A program made the position numbers and the translations under genes. Shown here piece by piece: positions 44,501 through 52,855 of a DNA stretch of 64,000 nucleotides; the stretch's first letter is position 1, and the number at the start of each line of letters is the position of its first letter. Source of the DNA: Sphingobacterium detergens (lineage in GTDB: Bacteria; Bacteroidota; Bacteroidia; Sphingobacteriales; Sphingobacteriaceae); contig NZ_RAPY01000003.1 of assembly GCF_003610355.1 (NCBI RefSeq), positions 496,001-560,000 of the forward strand, written 5' to 3'. The notes beneath the pieces are model-generated. The model worked only from the letters and a program-made list of their open reading frames with translations, was not told the origin of the DNA and did not search any database.

Positions 44501-44922
44501 AAGTATTAATCCCTGATGAGTACGTAACGAATATCACCGAACGCTATAATCTCTATACGGAGCTTTCCAAACTCGAGAACGAGCAGCAGCTGGCGGCATT
44601 TGAGAAAGAACTCGAGGATCGCTTTGGCCCGATCCCGCACGAAGTATTCGAGCTATTCAATACTTTACGCCTGCAATGGTTTGGAAAAACAATTGGGTTC
44701 GAGAAGATATCCTATAAAAAGAATACACTAAAAGGGTATTTTGTCAATAACCCAAAATCGAGCTATTTTGAATCGGATCAGTTTGGTCGGGTACTGTCTT
44801 TTGTGCAGTCTCACCCTGAAATCAGCAATCTCAAAGAAGTAAAAGGGCAACTTCGCCTTGCGCTAAGTAATGTAAATACAATAAGTTACGCGCTAAACCT
44901 ACTCAAACAGATGTTATCGTAA
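41578..44922 (+). CDS. mfd: Transcription-repair coupling factor
   Basis: Mfd removes RNA polymerase stalled at DNA damage and recruits UvrA. The 1114-residue frame shows a UvrB-like N-domain (about 10-330; FAIRGGIVDIFSF), the RNA-polymerase-interacting CarD-like domain (about 440-510; GDFITHIDHGVGRYGG), the helicase core with Walker A GDVGFGKTEVAIRAAF, Walker B IIDEEQKFGV, TATPIPRT, and motifs IIEAGLDIPNANT and HQMRGRVGRS, and the C-terminal TRCF domain (about 950-1090). No ATG is available; TTG at 41578 or GTG at 41584 must be the start, GTG being closer to the conserved region. Length is normal. Confidence 0.95.
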   Translation: MLVGIQEILEKYSQSESVQSLTKAMQSKNPKIQLKGLIGSSDAFIAVSSYKLQERPMVFILPTHEDASYFLSDLESLLDKQVLFFPSSYRKAFDFTQTDSANVLQRAETLSSLNHTSELPKMVVTYPEAIAEKVINRTDLEKNTLEITENTALSIDFINEFLIEYDFERVDFVYEPGQFAIRGGIVDIFSFSNDLPYRIEFFGDDIESIRTFDIESQLSVNKIHKVTIVPNVQAKFLTSQHISLLEYIDQGASIWIKDAQFTLDIVKDGLKKAKQLWTSLTDKQKKDNPDWHNPEYEFTDEKNLNALFFDFPIIEFGKQFFYKGDVTLKFDIHPQPSFNKDFNLLIHNFKENESHRIQNLIFSDSTKQVERIYTILEDLDKAATFIPIHKALREGFRDDSLKLACYTDHQIFDRYYKYKRKKAYERSQAITLKDLRDLKPGDFITHIDHGVGRYGGLEKVDVNGKSQEMIRLIYADNDLLYVNINSLNRISKYSGKEGTVPKMNKLGTDAWDKLKKTTKKKVKDIARDLIMLYAKRKAQHGNAFSPDSYLQNELEASFIYEDTPDQEKATADVKKDMESPHPMDRLICGDVGFGKTEVAIRAAFKAVADSKQVAVLVPTTILALQHHRTFTERLKGLPCNIDYINRFKTTKQIKDTLARLAEGKIDIIIGTHRLVSKDVKFKDLGLMIIDEEQKFGVAAKEKLKAMRANVDSLTLTATPIPRTLHFSLMGARDLSIISTPPPNRQPVQTELHVFNESLIGEAVSYELDRGGQVFFIHNRVADLPQLGNLIRKLVPGARVGVAHGQLEGDELEDVMLKFINHDFDVLIATTIIEAGLDIPNANTIIINHAHMFGLSDLHQMRGRVGRSNKKAFCYLLSPPLSTLTSEAYKRLSAIEEFSELGSGFNVAMRDLDIRGSGNLLGGEQSGFIAEIGFEMYHKILDEAIQELKDDEFSEVFADEQERKYVNFTQIDTDLEVLIPDEYVTNITERYNLYTELSKLENEQQLAAFEKELEDRFGPIPHEVFELFNTLRLQWFGKTIGFEKISYKKNTLKGYFVNNPKSSYFESDQFGRVLSFVQSHPEISNLKEVKGQLRLALSNVNTISYALNLLKQMLS

Positions 44923-44940
44923 CTCTCTTGGCACTCAGCT

Positions 44941-44977
44941 ATAAATAAAATCTACACAATAAGTAGATTTTATTTAT
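44941..44977. promoter_or_regulatory. Perfect 15-bp inverted repeat overlapping a promoter box
   Basis: ATAAATAAAATCTAC (44941-44955) and GTAGATTTTATTTAT (44963-44977) form a perfect inverted repeat with a seven-base spacer, starting 19 bases after the mfd stop. Its right arm overlaps the -7 box TATATTTG (44975-44982). It may be an operator for the following trans-sulfuration gene or a weak terminator for mfd; both are possible. Confidence 0.6.
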
Positions 44978-44982
44978 ATTTG
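44975..44982 (+). promoter_or_regulatory. Promoter -7 box of the trans-sulfuration enzyme gene
   Basis: TATATTTG matches TAnnTTTG exactly and gives a leader of about 137 nt before the ATG at 45125. Confidence 0.5.
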
Positions 44983-45124
44983 GGTATACAAGAAACCTTC
45001 CTATAGCAATCTGCGCCAAGTGCAATGAAAGGATATTGAAGGCTCTTATTGGCTATCAGGAACAGACATATATGTGATGTGTCTATTGAAGCTAAAAAAA
45101 GGACACTTATCAATAAAAATTAGC

Positions 45125-46315
45125 ATGGCATCCAATACCGAAACGATACTCGTCCATGAAGGACAACACTTCAATTCAACCGCTGCTGTAACGGCTCCTA
45201 TCTTTCAGACATCAACTTATATTGCGGACAGTGATCCCGCGGAATACATCAAGGCAGCGACCGAACCCAAACATCCTTACTTTTATCACCGTCATGGCAA
45301 TCCCACCAATAGCCAAGTTGCGGCGGTAGTCGCCAAACTGGAGAAAACAGAAGATGCACTCGTATTTGCGACGGGCATGGCCGCTATCAGTACCGCCATA
45401 TTAGCTATTGTGAAATCTGGGGACCATATCGTTGCACAGCTTGCTCATTACTCAGGAACAGCTATTTTTTTTAAAGAATTTCTGACCGACTATGGCATCA
45501 GCGTCACAGCCGTGGACCAAACGGATACCGCAGCCTTTGCCCATGCTATTCAGGAAAACACCAAACTCATCTATATCGAAACTCCTTCCAATCCGAATTT
45601 AAATATTACGGATCTAAAGGCAGTTGGTGAATTGGCCAAGCAACATGATATTTTGAGTATGGTTGACAATACCTTTGCCTCCCCCATAAATCAGACACCA
45701 CGGGACTTTGGGATTGATATCGTTGTTCATAGTGCTACGAAATATCTGGGTGGGCATAGTGATCTAACGGCTGGTATTGTCTGTGGAAGTCAGGACTATA
45801 TTGCAAAAGTCTGGAAACGCAGTGTTGCTCTGGGAGCGTCCCTGGCGCCATTGGATTCTTGGCTGCTGCTCCGTGGACTCAAAACGTTGAGTCTACGTGT
45901 CAAACAAATCAATTCAAATGCGTTAGAACTCGCCAGCTTCCTTGATCGGCATCCTAAGATTAAGAACGTAAGTTATCCAGGGCTTTCAAGCCACCCCCAG
46001 CATGAATTGGCGGCCCACCAGATGCGCGGCTTTTCAGGAATGATCTGTATTGAAGTTGATGGAACAGATGAAGAGCAGGCTTTCAAAAATGCACAGGCTT
46101 TAATTAACAATCTGGAAATTTTCATCAATGCAGCTAGTTTAGGCGGGGTTGAATCACTTATCGTGCATCCAGCCAGCATGTGGGGCGGACACCACACACA
46201 GGCGCAGAAAAAAGCCTCTGGTATTACTTTGGGCATGCTGCGCATCTCAGTTGGGATTGAGAATATAGCAGATTTGATTGAAGACCTAGAGCAAGCGTTG
46301 AGGAAACTTGATTAA
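45125..46315 (+). CDS. Trans-sulfuration PLP enzyme (cystathionine gamma-synthase/lyase family)
   Basis: The cytoplasmic enzyme belongs to the Cys/Met metabolism PLP family. Evidence is the start MASNTETILVHEGQHFNSTAAVTAPIFQTSTY (seen as TILVHEG and APIFQTSTY), the YHRHGNPT motif, the PLP-phosphate loop FATGMAAIST, VDNTFASPINQTP and the PLP lysine in VVHSATKYLGGHSDL near residue 205. The start is ATG 45125; a 17-codon in-frame extension from a GTG at 45074 lacks family similarity. The precise reaction (gamma-synthase, gamma-lyase or O-acetylhomoserine sulfhydrylase) cannot be decided. It is preceded by an inverted repeat that overlaps its promoter. Confidence 0.9.
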   Translation: MASNTETILVHEGQHFNSTAAVTAPIFQTSTYIADSDPAEYIKAATEPKHPYFYHRHGNPTNSQVAAVVAKLEKTEDALVFATGMAAISTAILAIVKSGDHIVAQLAHYSGTAIFFKEFLTDYGISVTAVDQTDTAAFAHAIQENTKLIYIETPSNPNLNITDLKAVGELAKQHDILSMVDNTFASPINQTPRDFGIDIVVHSATKYLGGHSDLTAGIVCGSQDYIAKVWKRSVALGASLAPLDSWLLLRGLKTLSLRVKQINSNALELASFLDRHPKIKNVSYPGLSSHPQHELAAHQMRGFSGMICIEVDGTDEEQAFKNAQALINNLEIFINAASLGGVESLIVHPASMWGGHHTQAQKKASGITLGMLRISVGIENIADLIEDLEQALRKLD

Positions 46316-46351
46316 ATTCGGACGCCACCTCCCTTTAATACTATAAAATAA

Positions 46352-46389
46352 AAGAGAGCGGACAGTCCATAACAACTGCCCGCTCTCTT
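46352..46389. terminator. Bidirectional terminator between trans-sulfuration gene and galK
   Basis: AGAGAGCGG and CCGCTCTCT form the stem, with an inner CAGT/ACTG pairing, A-rich on the left and T-rich on the right. It lies between two convergent genes. Confidence 0.8.
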
Positions 46390-46409
46390 CTGTTTTATTC
46401 GTTTATTAA

Positions 46410-47561
46410 CTAAAGTACACGTGTACCATTGGCAATTTCTACCTGGATGACTGAAAGTTCCTTATCAAATTTTTGTTGATATTCTTTCTCCAAGGTTGGC
46501 AAAATTGATGCAACGGCACCCTCTTTAACAATATTGATTGTGCAGCCACCAAAGCCGCCGCCCATCATCCGTGCGCCAATGACTTCAGGGAATTGTTTGA
46601 CATAATCAACCAAATAATCCAATTCAGGACAACTCACTTCATATACTTTGCTCAAGCCCTCATGACTCTGAAAAATATATTGCCCCAACTGTTCAATATC
46701 CCCAGAGCGTAATGCTTCGCAAGACTTCTCTACCCGTTCATTTTCACGGACAACAAAACTTGCTTTGGCATAGATATCTGCATCTTTATCTTTAACCAGT
46801 TCATCCAGCATATCTACTGTAACATCTCTCAGATTTTTAACTTGAGGATATTGCTCTCTTACCCATGATGATGCCTGCTCACATTGCTCTCTACGTGTAT
46901 TGTAAGCCGTCGAAGCAAGGGAGTGTTTCACATTTGTATTCAATAGGACCACTTCATAACCTTTGAGGTCAAGTGGCACATATTCAAATCCCAAGGAGCG
47001 ACAATCCAGCTTAATGACATTTTTCTCTTTACCAAAGGCCGACGCAAATTGATCCATGATACCACACATCACACCAGCATAGGTATGCTCAGCTTTTTGT
47101 GCGATCTGCGGAATATCAATCTGTTCCACATTTAATTCAAACAGTTCACTAAGGGCCAAAGTAACAGCACATTCTACTGCTGCTGAAGAAGATAAGCCGG
47201 CACCCAATGGCACATCACCATCAATATAAAGGTTAAACCCGCCCAATAGGGCACCTCGCTTTTGGTATTGGTCCACCACACCAAGGATATAATTCGGCCA
47301 GTGCTTTTCTGAAATAGTGATATCAGTTAATTTTACCTCATGACTTTCTTGATAGTCTTCAGCATACAACACAATATTATCGTCCGCACGTCTGCTGACA
47401 GCAACATAAATAGCCTTGTCAATAGCTGCAGGTAATACAAACCCATCGTTATAATCGGTATGTTCACCGATTATATTAATTCGGCCCGGAGAGGAAACCA
47501 CAATGGGTTCTTCCTGATATAAGCTTTTAAATTTATTTACTATAGTTTCTTTTGCAATCAT
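46410..47561 (-). CDS. galK: Galactokinase
   Basis: GalK phosphorylates galactose to galactose 1-phosphate (Leloir pathway). Motifs are clear: GRINIIGEHTDYNDGFVLPAA near the N-terminus (shown by GEHTDYNDGFVLPAA), the GHMP ATP loop PLGAGLSSSAAVE, GIMDQFAS with the catalytic Asp, and the C-terminal GARMMGGGFGGC. The length of 383 is standard. It starts 2 bases after the galT stop, so the two genes form one operon with galT first. No galE or sugar transporter is adjacent and no operator is evident. Confidence 0.95.
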   Translation of the reverse strand: MIAKETIVNKFKSLYQEEPIVVSSPGRINIIGEHTDYNDGFVLPAAIDKAIYVAVSRRADDNIVLYAEDYQESHEVKLTDITISEKHWPNYILGVVDQYQKRGALLGGFNLYIDGDVPLGAGLSSSAAVECAVTLALSELFELNVEQIDIPQIAQKAEHTYAGVMCGIMDQFASAFGKEKNVIKLDCRSLGFEYVPLDLKGYEVVLLNTNVKHSLASTAYNTRREQCEQASSWVREQYPQVKNLRDVTVDMLDELVKDKDADIYAKASFVVRENERVEKSCEALRSGDIEQLGQYIFQSHEGLSKVYEVSCPELDYLVDYVKQFPEVIGARMMGGGFGGCTINIVKEGAVASILPTLEKEYQQKFDKELSVIQVEIANGTRVL

Positions 47562-47563
47562 TC

Positions 47564-48613
47564 TTACTTAGATTTATAATGTTTGGTAGCACAATTCCGC
47601 AATTGTTCGGCGGCGACTTCAGGTGTAATATCCCGCTGTGGATTAGCGAGCATCTCGTATCCAACCATAAATTTTTTGACTGTTGCCGAGCGTAATAAGG
47701 GTGGATAGAAATGCATATGCCAATGCCATTCTGGATGATCTCCATTATTGACTGGAGCTTGGTGCATACCCGCGGAATAAGGAAAAGATGTTTTGAAAAG
47801 GTTATCGTAACGTGTGGTCAATAACTTGAGTATTGCGGCAAGATCTTCCTTTTCCTTTTCGTCAAATCCGGCTATATTTTGCACAGCTCTCTTGCTGACA
47901 ATCATGGCTTCATAAGGCCAAGCGGCCCAAAAAGGCACCAAAGAGACAAAAGAATCATTTTCATCAATAATGCGCTCTTCTTTTTTTAGTTCGGCTTTGA
48001 TATAATCGGCTAATAGGGTACGCTGATATCTGTCGAAGTACTTTTGCTGTTGCACACACTCCTTTTGAATCTCTACCGGTAAATGATTTTGTGACCAGAT
48101 CTGGCCATGTGGATGTGGGTTACTACAACCCATAATAGCACCTTTATTTTCAAAAATCTGAATATAACGGATCCATTCCACCTTGGAAAGTTCCTCAAAT
48201 TCCTTTTGCCAGAGATCAACTACAGCCTTTATAGCTGATTGTTCCATTTCGGGTAAAGTGAGGTCATGGCGTGGTGTAAATGCAATAACTTTACAGATGC
48301 CTTTTTCAGTCTCTGCAATAAACAATTCGTCCTCATTAAATTCCTGTTGGCTAGTATCTTTCAATAATGCCGAAAAATCGTTGACGAAAACGAAGCTTTC
48401 TTTATAATCTGGATTGATATCACCATCTGCCCGTTTATTGGTTGGGCATAGATAGCATTTGGGATCATAAGCCGGTCTATCATCGCCAGGCAGATCTTCT
48501 ACCTGTCCTTGCCATGGTCGCTTACTGCGATGTGGAGACACGAGTACTTTTTCCCCGGTAAGAATATTAACGCGTGTGTGGGGAGAGTCCCCAAAGTTTA
48601 AAGTTGATTGCAT
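47564..48613 (-). CDS. galT: Galactose-1-phosphate uridylyltransferase
   Basis: GalT transfers UMP between UDP-glucose and galactose 1-phosphate. The zinc-binding cysteines are in CYLCPTNKR (about 52-60), the active-site motif GCSNPHPHGQIWS contains the HPH with the nucleophilic His, and the C-terminal HWHMHFYPPLLRSATVKKF provides further ligands. The length of 349 matches the family I type. It is the first gene of the galTK operon. No clear TAnnTTTG box is seen before it. Confidence 0.95.
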   Translation of the reverse strand: MQSTLNFGDSPHTRVNILTGEKVLVSPHRSKRPWQGQVEDLPGDDRPAYDPKCYLCPTNKRADGDINPDYKESFVFVNDFSALLKDTSQQEFNEDELFIAETEKGICKVIAFTPRHDLTLPEMEQSAIKAVVDLWQKEFEELSKVEWIRYIQIFENKGAIMGCSNPHPHGQIWSQNHLPVEIQKECVQQQKYFDRYQRTLLADYIKAELKKEERIIDENDSFVSLVPFWAAWPYEAMIVSKRAVQNIAGFDEKEKEDLAAILKLLTTRYDNLFKTSFPYSAGMHQAPVNNGDHPEWHWHMHFYPPLLRSATVKKFMVGYEMLANPQRDITPEVAAEQLRNCATKHYKSK

Positions 48614-48815
48614 GTTATGTATAACTGGTGTACAGAATACACAATATTAGCTTTTTTAAGTAAAAAGTTAAAATTAAAAAGTAAAATTATCTAAAGATGA
48701 GCCCTTTAAAGCTTAACAAAAAAACTAACGATATCATCTTCCCACTATATGGTTAGTCATTTCTAGGGTTAAGTAAGCCAAAGATCGGAACGCCACAGGC
48801 TCCATACAGAGTAAA

Positions 48816-50093
48816 TTAAGCCTTAAATTTTGGATCTTGTCCTTTAATCAACTCAAAGATTGTAATTTCAGGCAGGATACCAACACGACCAGGATATCCT
48901 AAGAATCCGTAGCCGACATTGACATATAAACGCTTATTTTCTTGTGCACGGTAGAGTCCAGCCCATTCTTTATAAATATATTGTACAGGGCTCCACTGCA
49001 ACATTTCAGCGCGTACACCGAACTGCATACCATGGGTATGGCCTGCAAACATCACATCGACATCAGTATCCAATACTTGTGCGCGCCAATGAGAAGGGTC
49101 ATGGGACAATAATAACTTAACGGACTGTTCCTCAGTTCCCGTCAAAGCCTTTTTGATATCGCCATGTTTTGGGAAACGACCTGTTCCCCAGTTCTGCACC
49201 CCAACGATACAGAGCTCTTCGCCATCTACTTTAATCTTACGGTTTTCATCCATTAATAGATCCCAGCCCATCACTTTATGGACATCAATCACATCCTTCA
49301 AATTTTTTCGCTTCTCGGGAGAATCTTCTTTTCCATAATAGTAATCACCATAATCATGGTTACCCAATGTTGAGAAGACGCCTAAATCAGACTTCACCCG
49401 TGCAAAAATATCTTGGTATTCGCGCATTTCAGATGCTTGAGCATTCACGATATCGCCTGTAAAGAATGTCACATCTGCCTTTTCTTTCAGTAACATATCG
49501 ATTCCACCGTTTACAGCAGTCTTATTATAGAAGGATCCCGAGTGTACATCTGATATCTGCGCGATGGTCATGCCGTGGAAAGCTTTCGGAAGATTAGGTA
49601 AATATAAAGGTACACGTCTCACACGGTAATCGTATGCGCCAGAAATAATACCCCAGCTTAATGGAATCAACGGCGAAGCGCCAATTAAAATACCCGCTTT
49701 GGTCAAAAATTCGGATCGACTGATGCCTTTGACCGGATTTTCGGGTAACGAGCTGCCAGCATCTGCCACAACATCCTCAACGGATTTTTTCTTGCTGAAC
49801 AAGCGTTTGACCCAGACTCCGCCACGACGGATATCATCAATCAACAAAATCAAAAAGAAGAATATCTTTGAAGCTGCTGTCAGAAAGAACCCGACCAAAA
49901 TAACAGATCGTACAATCAATGGAATGTTATATTGGGCGGATATAAAAACACCTAATAATAATAGGGCCGAATACGACCACCATAACACGGCAAATATTTT
50001 TGTTTTGGGAAATTTAATCTTCGTAGCACGAAGGGCAAAAAAGATATAAAAATCTAGAATGAGTAAAACACATGCATTTACTAACAACATCAT
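48816..50093 (-). CDS. Membrane-anchored metallophosphoesterase
   Basis: The N-terminal part has four hydrophobic helices (about 3-22, 34-52, 58-90 region) and another near 135-152. The cytoplasm-distal phosphoesterase domain starts at about 175 with ISDVHSGSF, then FTGDIVNAQ, LGNHDYGDYYYG, LLSHDPSHW and FAGHTHGMQFG, the full set of calcineurin-like metal ligands. The protein resembles YkuE/YpbG-type lipid or nucleotide phosphoesterases; the substrate is unknown. It starts 9 bases after the hemH stop and is probably co-transcribed with it, though no functional tie is known. Confidence 0.9.
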   Translation of the reverse strand: MMLLVNACVLLILDFYIFFALRATKIKFPKTKIFAVLWWSYSALLLLGVFISAQYNIPLIVRSVILVGFFLTAASKIFFFLILLIDDIRRGGVWVKRLFSKKKSVEDVVADAGSSLPENPVKGISRSEFLTKAGILIGASPLIPLSWGIISGAYDYRVRRVPLYLPNLPKAFHGMTIAQISDVHSGSFYNKTAVNGGIDMLLKEKADVTFFTGDIVNAQASEMREYQDIFARVKSDLGVFSTLGNHDYGDYYYGKEDSPEKRKNLKDVIDVHKVMGWDLLMDENRKIKVDGEELCIVGVQNWGTGRFPKHGDIKKALTGTEEQSVKLLLSHDPSHWRAQVLDTDVDVMFAGHTHGMQFGVRAEMLQWSPVQYIYKEWAGLYRAQENKRLYVNVGYGFLGYPGRVGILPEITIFELIKGQDPKFKA

Positions 50094-50102
50094 TAATTCG
50101 TT

Positions 50103-51137
50103 TTAATTTTTGGCATTGAGTGCCAATTGCTTCAGAGATGCAATCCATTTGGGATCGTCATTAAGACTTTCGACCAAACAGACCTCCTCTCCACCTAAAT
50201 CCTTGAATTCATTAGCATATTCCACGCCAATTTCATCGATAGTCTCTATACAGTCTGCCACAAATGCCGGACTGAAGACCAATAATTTTTTATAGCCTTT
50301 ACTAGCGAGGTCATGCAACAAATCGGAAGTATAGGGTTGAATCCACGGTTCTTTGCCCAGACGGGATTGGAAACACAGGGAGTATTGTTCTTTCTGCAAG
50401 CCTAGTTTTTCAACAATCGTCCGCGTCGTCGCATAACACTGAGAAACATAACAATATGCGTTGACATTTGTTTTGCAGGAGTCACAACCCGATTCAGGGC
50501 ATTTTAGTTTGCCGGTGGGATCCACCTTACCCAGCTGCCTGACAGGAAGGCCATGGTAGCTAAATACAAAGTGGTCGAAATGTGTAAGATCGTGTTTTCG
50601 AGCATGGTCTGCAAATGTCTCAGCCATTAAGTCATCCGTGCAGAAATTGCTTACAAAACTAATTTCAGGTAAATAATTCCATTTGCGGATCAACTCCATT
50701 ACACGGTCTATTACCGAGCCTGATGTGGCTGATGCATATTGTGGGAATAATGGAATAACGCGAATGGATTCGAGCAGCATCCCCTCCATCTTGCTCAGTG
50801 CAGCTTCGATGGATGGATTTTGGTAACGCATGGCCAACTCCACATGATACTCCTCCCCTAGCGATTCCTGCAATAGGTCTCGTTGCAATATACTGTAATG
50901 CATCAAGGGAGAGCCAGTTTCCTTGTCCCAGATTGTTTCGTAAATTTTCGCTGATTTTGGAGCGCGGGTACGAGCAATAATTCCTTTTACCAATAATGTC
51001 CGTTGAAAATAAGGAATATCTATGACGCGGGGATCCATTAGGAATTCGGTCAAATATTTTTTTACGTCTGGAGTAGTTGGACTATCGGGTGTACCTAATT
51101 GTACTAAAAGAATACCTTTTTTGGCTTTATTGCTCAT
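50103..51137 (-). CDS. hemH: Ferrochelatase
   Basis: HemH inserts iron into porphyrin at the last or penultimate heme step. Signatures include GILLVQLGTPDSPTTPDVKKYL at the N-terminus (seen as LVQLGTPDSP), FLMDPRVIDIP, PLFPQYASATSGSV and FSYHGLPVRQL, with the catalytic His in SYHGLP, and PAFVADCIETIDEIG near the C-terminus. A cysteine-rich loop (CPESGCDSCKTN, then CYVSQC) could hold a metal or iron-sulfur cluster but this is not certain. The length of 344 is normal. The -7 box ends 6 bases before the ATG. Confidence 0.94.
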   Translation of the reverse strand: MSNKAKKGILLVQLGTPDSPTTPDVKKYLTEFLMDPRVIDIPYFQRTLLVKGIIARTRAPKSAKIYETIWDKETGSPLMHYSILQRDLLQESLGEEYHVELAMRYQNPSIEAALSKMEGMLLESIRVIPLFPQYASATSGSVIDRVMELIRKWNYLPEISFVSNFCTDDLMAETFADHARKHDLTHFDHFVFSYHGLPVRQLGKVDPTGKLKCPESGCDSCKTNVNAYCYVSQCYATTRTIVEKLGLQKEQYSLCFQSRLGKEPWIQPYTSDLLHDLASKGYKKLLVFSPAFVADCIETIDEIGVEYANEFKDLGGEEVCLVESLNDDPKWIASLKQLALNAKN

Positions 51138-51143
51138 AGCCTA

Positions 51144-51151
51144 CAAAAATA
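51144..51151 (-). promoter_or_regulatory. Promoter -7 box of hemH, 6 bases from the ATG
   Basis: The minus strand reads TATTTTTG, matching TAnnTTTG, with six bases between the box and the ATG at 51137. This predicts a leaderless or nearly leaderless message. Confidence 0.45.
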
Positions 51152-51217
51152 AACAAAAAAGCATGTACTGCAGATTCGCTCGCGATAATATGAAATATCT
51201 ATGACGGGTAAATGAGG

Positions 51218-52066
51218 TTAGAGTGCTTCCAGGCTCGCTTTTACATCTTTCATCAGCCACATTGGTGTTGAGGTTGCTCCACATATACCAATACGGTCAC
51301 CAGTCCTAAAAACTGACGCATCCAGTTCGGCAGGGTCAGAGATAAAGTAACTTTCGGGATTGGCTTTTTGGCATACTTCAAACAAAACCTTTCCATTGGA
51401 AGACTTTTTACCGGACACAAAAACAATTTTATCATATTGTCGAGCAAAGGCACCAAGATCCTCATATCTGTTAGACACTTGCCTACAGATAGTATCATTG
51501 GCTTTGACCTCATACCCTCTCTTGATCAACTCTTCTTTGATGGCGTAGAATTTATCTACACTTTTTGTTGTCTGACTATAGAGCGTAAATGAAGCTGGCA
51601 GATCAGCATCATCCAACTCAGCTATATCCTGAAATACGAGTGCTTCGTTATTTGTCTGTCCCTGTAGACCGATGACTTCCGCATGCCCATGTTTTCCAAA
51701 GATCAAGATCTTTTCCTCCTGATCAAAAGAGGTTTTGATCCGATTCTGCAACTTGAGTACGACTGGACAGGATGCATCAATTAGGGTAATATTGTTTTCT
51801 AACGCTGTACGATAGGTTTCGGGGGCTTCACCATGCGCACGGATCAGTACCTTCTCGTTTTGTAATGTTGGCAGTGCAGCATGATCGATAATACGCAGTC
51901 CTTTGGCTTTCAATCGGGCTACTTCTTCGTCATTGTGTACGATATCACCAAGACAATAGAGGTAACCATCCTCTTCTAAAATCTCCTCTGCCATATCTAT
52001 AGCGTATACCACTCCAAAGCAAAAGCCGGAATCCTTATCGATGTCTACTGTTAGATTTAATGCCAT
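51218..52066 (-). CDS. ispH: 4-hydroxy-3-methylbut-2-enyl diphosphate reductase
   Basis: IspH performs the last step of the MEP isoprenoid pathway with a [4Fe-4S] cluster. The three cluster cysteines are visible in SGFCFGVVYAID (about residue 16), IDASCPVV (about 99) and NDTICRQVSNR (about 195). The HGEAPET and KSSNGKVLFEV motifs also fit. The length of 282 is typical. The second-last motif reads GICGATSTPMWLM where many homologues have GVTAGASTP, so a fourth cysteine is present. Its -7 box ends only 7 bases from the ATG. Confidence 0.94.
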   Translation of the reverse strand: MALNLTVDIDKDSGFCFGVVYAIDMAEEILEEDGYLYCLGDIVHNDEEVARLKAKGLRIIDHAALPTLQNEKVLIRAHGEAPETYRTALENNITLIDASCPVVLKLQNRIKTSFDQEEKILIFGKHGHAEVIGLQGQTNNEALVFQDIAELDDADLPASFTLYSQTTKSVDKFYAIKEELIKRGYEVKANDTICRQVSNRYEDLGAFARQYDKIVFVSGKKSSNGKVLFEVCQKANPESYFISDPAELDASVFRTGDRIGICGATSTPMWLMKDVKASLEAL

Positions 52067-52073
52067 AACATTA

Positions 52074-52081
52074 CAAAGTTA
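52074..52081 (-). promoter_or_regulatory. Promoter -7 box of ispH, 7 bases from the ATG
   Basis: The minus strand reads TAACTTTG, an exact match, followed by seven bases and the ATG at 52066. A leader of about 0-3 nt is predicted. Confidence 0.5.
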
Positions 52082-52343
52082 CATATTCGTATCGAATATA
52101 TTTATTTAATAGATTTGTTTACAGTTGATTTTTTATTTCTGTTCATTATCAATTGCCTATGAACTTATTACATTTTCCATGGCAAAAAGATTGCCAGTGA
52201 CGGAGGGAGGCGCAACTTACGGATTCAGCAGAGTTAAACTGAGACTTGTTTCAAGACCATGAGTAACGCAAATTAACACACTAAGGTGAATAAATTGTTT
52301 TTTATATAAACCTAATTATATTGCATATAAAAAGCAATTTATC

Positions 52344-52351
52344 TAAGTTTG
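52344..52351 (+). promoter_or_regulatory. Promoter -7 box of ndk
   Basis: TAAGTTTG matches TAnnTTTG exactly, 16 bases before the ATG. Confidence 0.6.
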
Positions 52352-52367
52352 CAAAAAAATTAAAATA

Positions 52368-52787
52368 ATGGCAACTAACAGAACTTTTACGATGATTAAA
52401 CCTGACGCAGTAGCGAACGGTCACATCGGTGCAATCTTAAACGATATTATTGCTGGTGGTTTCAAAATCATTGCAATGAAATACATTCAATTATCAAAAG
52501 AAACTGCTGGCGCATTTTACGCAGTGCACAAAGAACGTCCTTTCTACGGTGAATTGGTAGAATTCATGACTTCAGGTCCTATCGTTGCTGCAATCTTAGA
52601 AAAAGACAACGCTGTTGAAGATTTCCGTACATTAATCGGTGCTACTAATCCAGCTGACGCAGCTGAAGGTACAATCCGTAATAAATATGCTAAATCTATC
52701 GATGCTAACGCTATCCACGGATCTGATTCTGATGAAAATGCGGCTATCGAAGGTAACTTCTTCTTCTCTCAATTTGAAAGATTTTAG
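52368..52787 (+). CDS. ndk: Nucleoside-diphosphate kinase
   Basis: Ndk transfers the gamma-phosphate from ATP to other nucleoside diphosphates through a phospho-histidine. The protein starts MATNRTFTMIKPDAVANGHIG, here recognised by TFTMIKPDAV, and carries the active-site motif NAIHGSDSDENA with the catalytic His near residue 119. The length of 139 is standard. Its codon choice is visibly biased (many GCT, GGT, AAC, CGT codons), as expected for a highly expressed gene. It has a promoter and a strong terminator of its own. Confidence 0.96.
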   Translation: MATNRTFTMIKPDAVANGHIGAILNDIIAGGFKIIAMKYIQLSKETAGAFYAVHKERPFYGELVEFMTSGPIVAAILEKDNAVEDFRTLIGATNPADAAEGTIRNKYAKSIDANAIHGSDSDENAAIEGNFFFSQFERF

Positions 52788-52803
52788 TCATTAGCAATGC
52801 TAT

Positions 52804-52839
52804 AAAAAAAGCGTTGTACAGCTGTACAACGCTTTTTTT
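52804..52839. terminator. Perfect bidirectional terminator after ndk
   Basis: A 36-base perfect palindrome centred on AGCT: seven A, then GCGTTGTAC, AGCT, GTACAACGC and seven T. It serves both ndk and the convergent methyltransferase gene. Confidence 0.85.
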
Positions 52840-52855
52840 ATGTATTATCGATTTG

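Larger units (their letters stand above)
52067..52367. other. Divergent ispH / ndk intergenic region
   Basis: The 301-base gap carries the two divergent promoters at 52074-52081 (ispH) and 52344-52351 (ndk). I see no other structure or gene in between. Confidence 0.5.
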
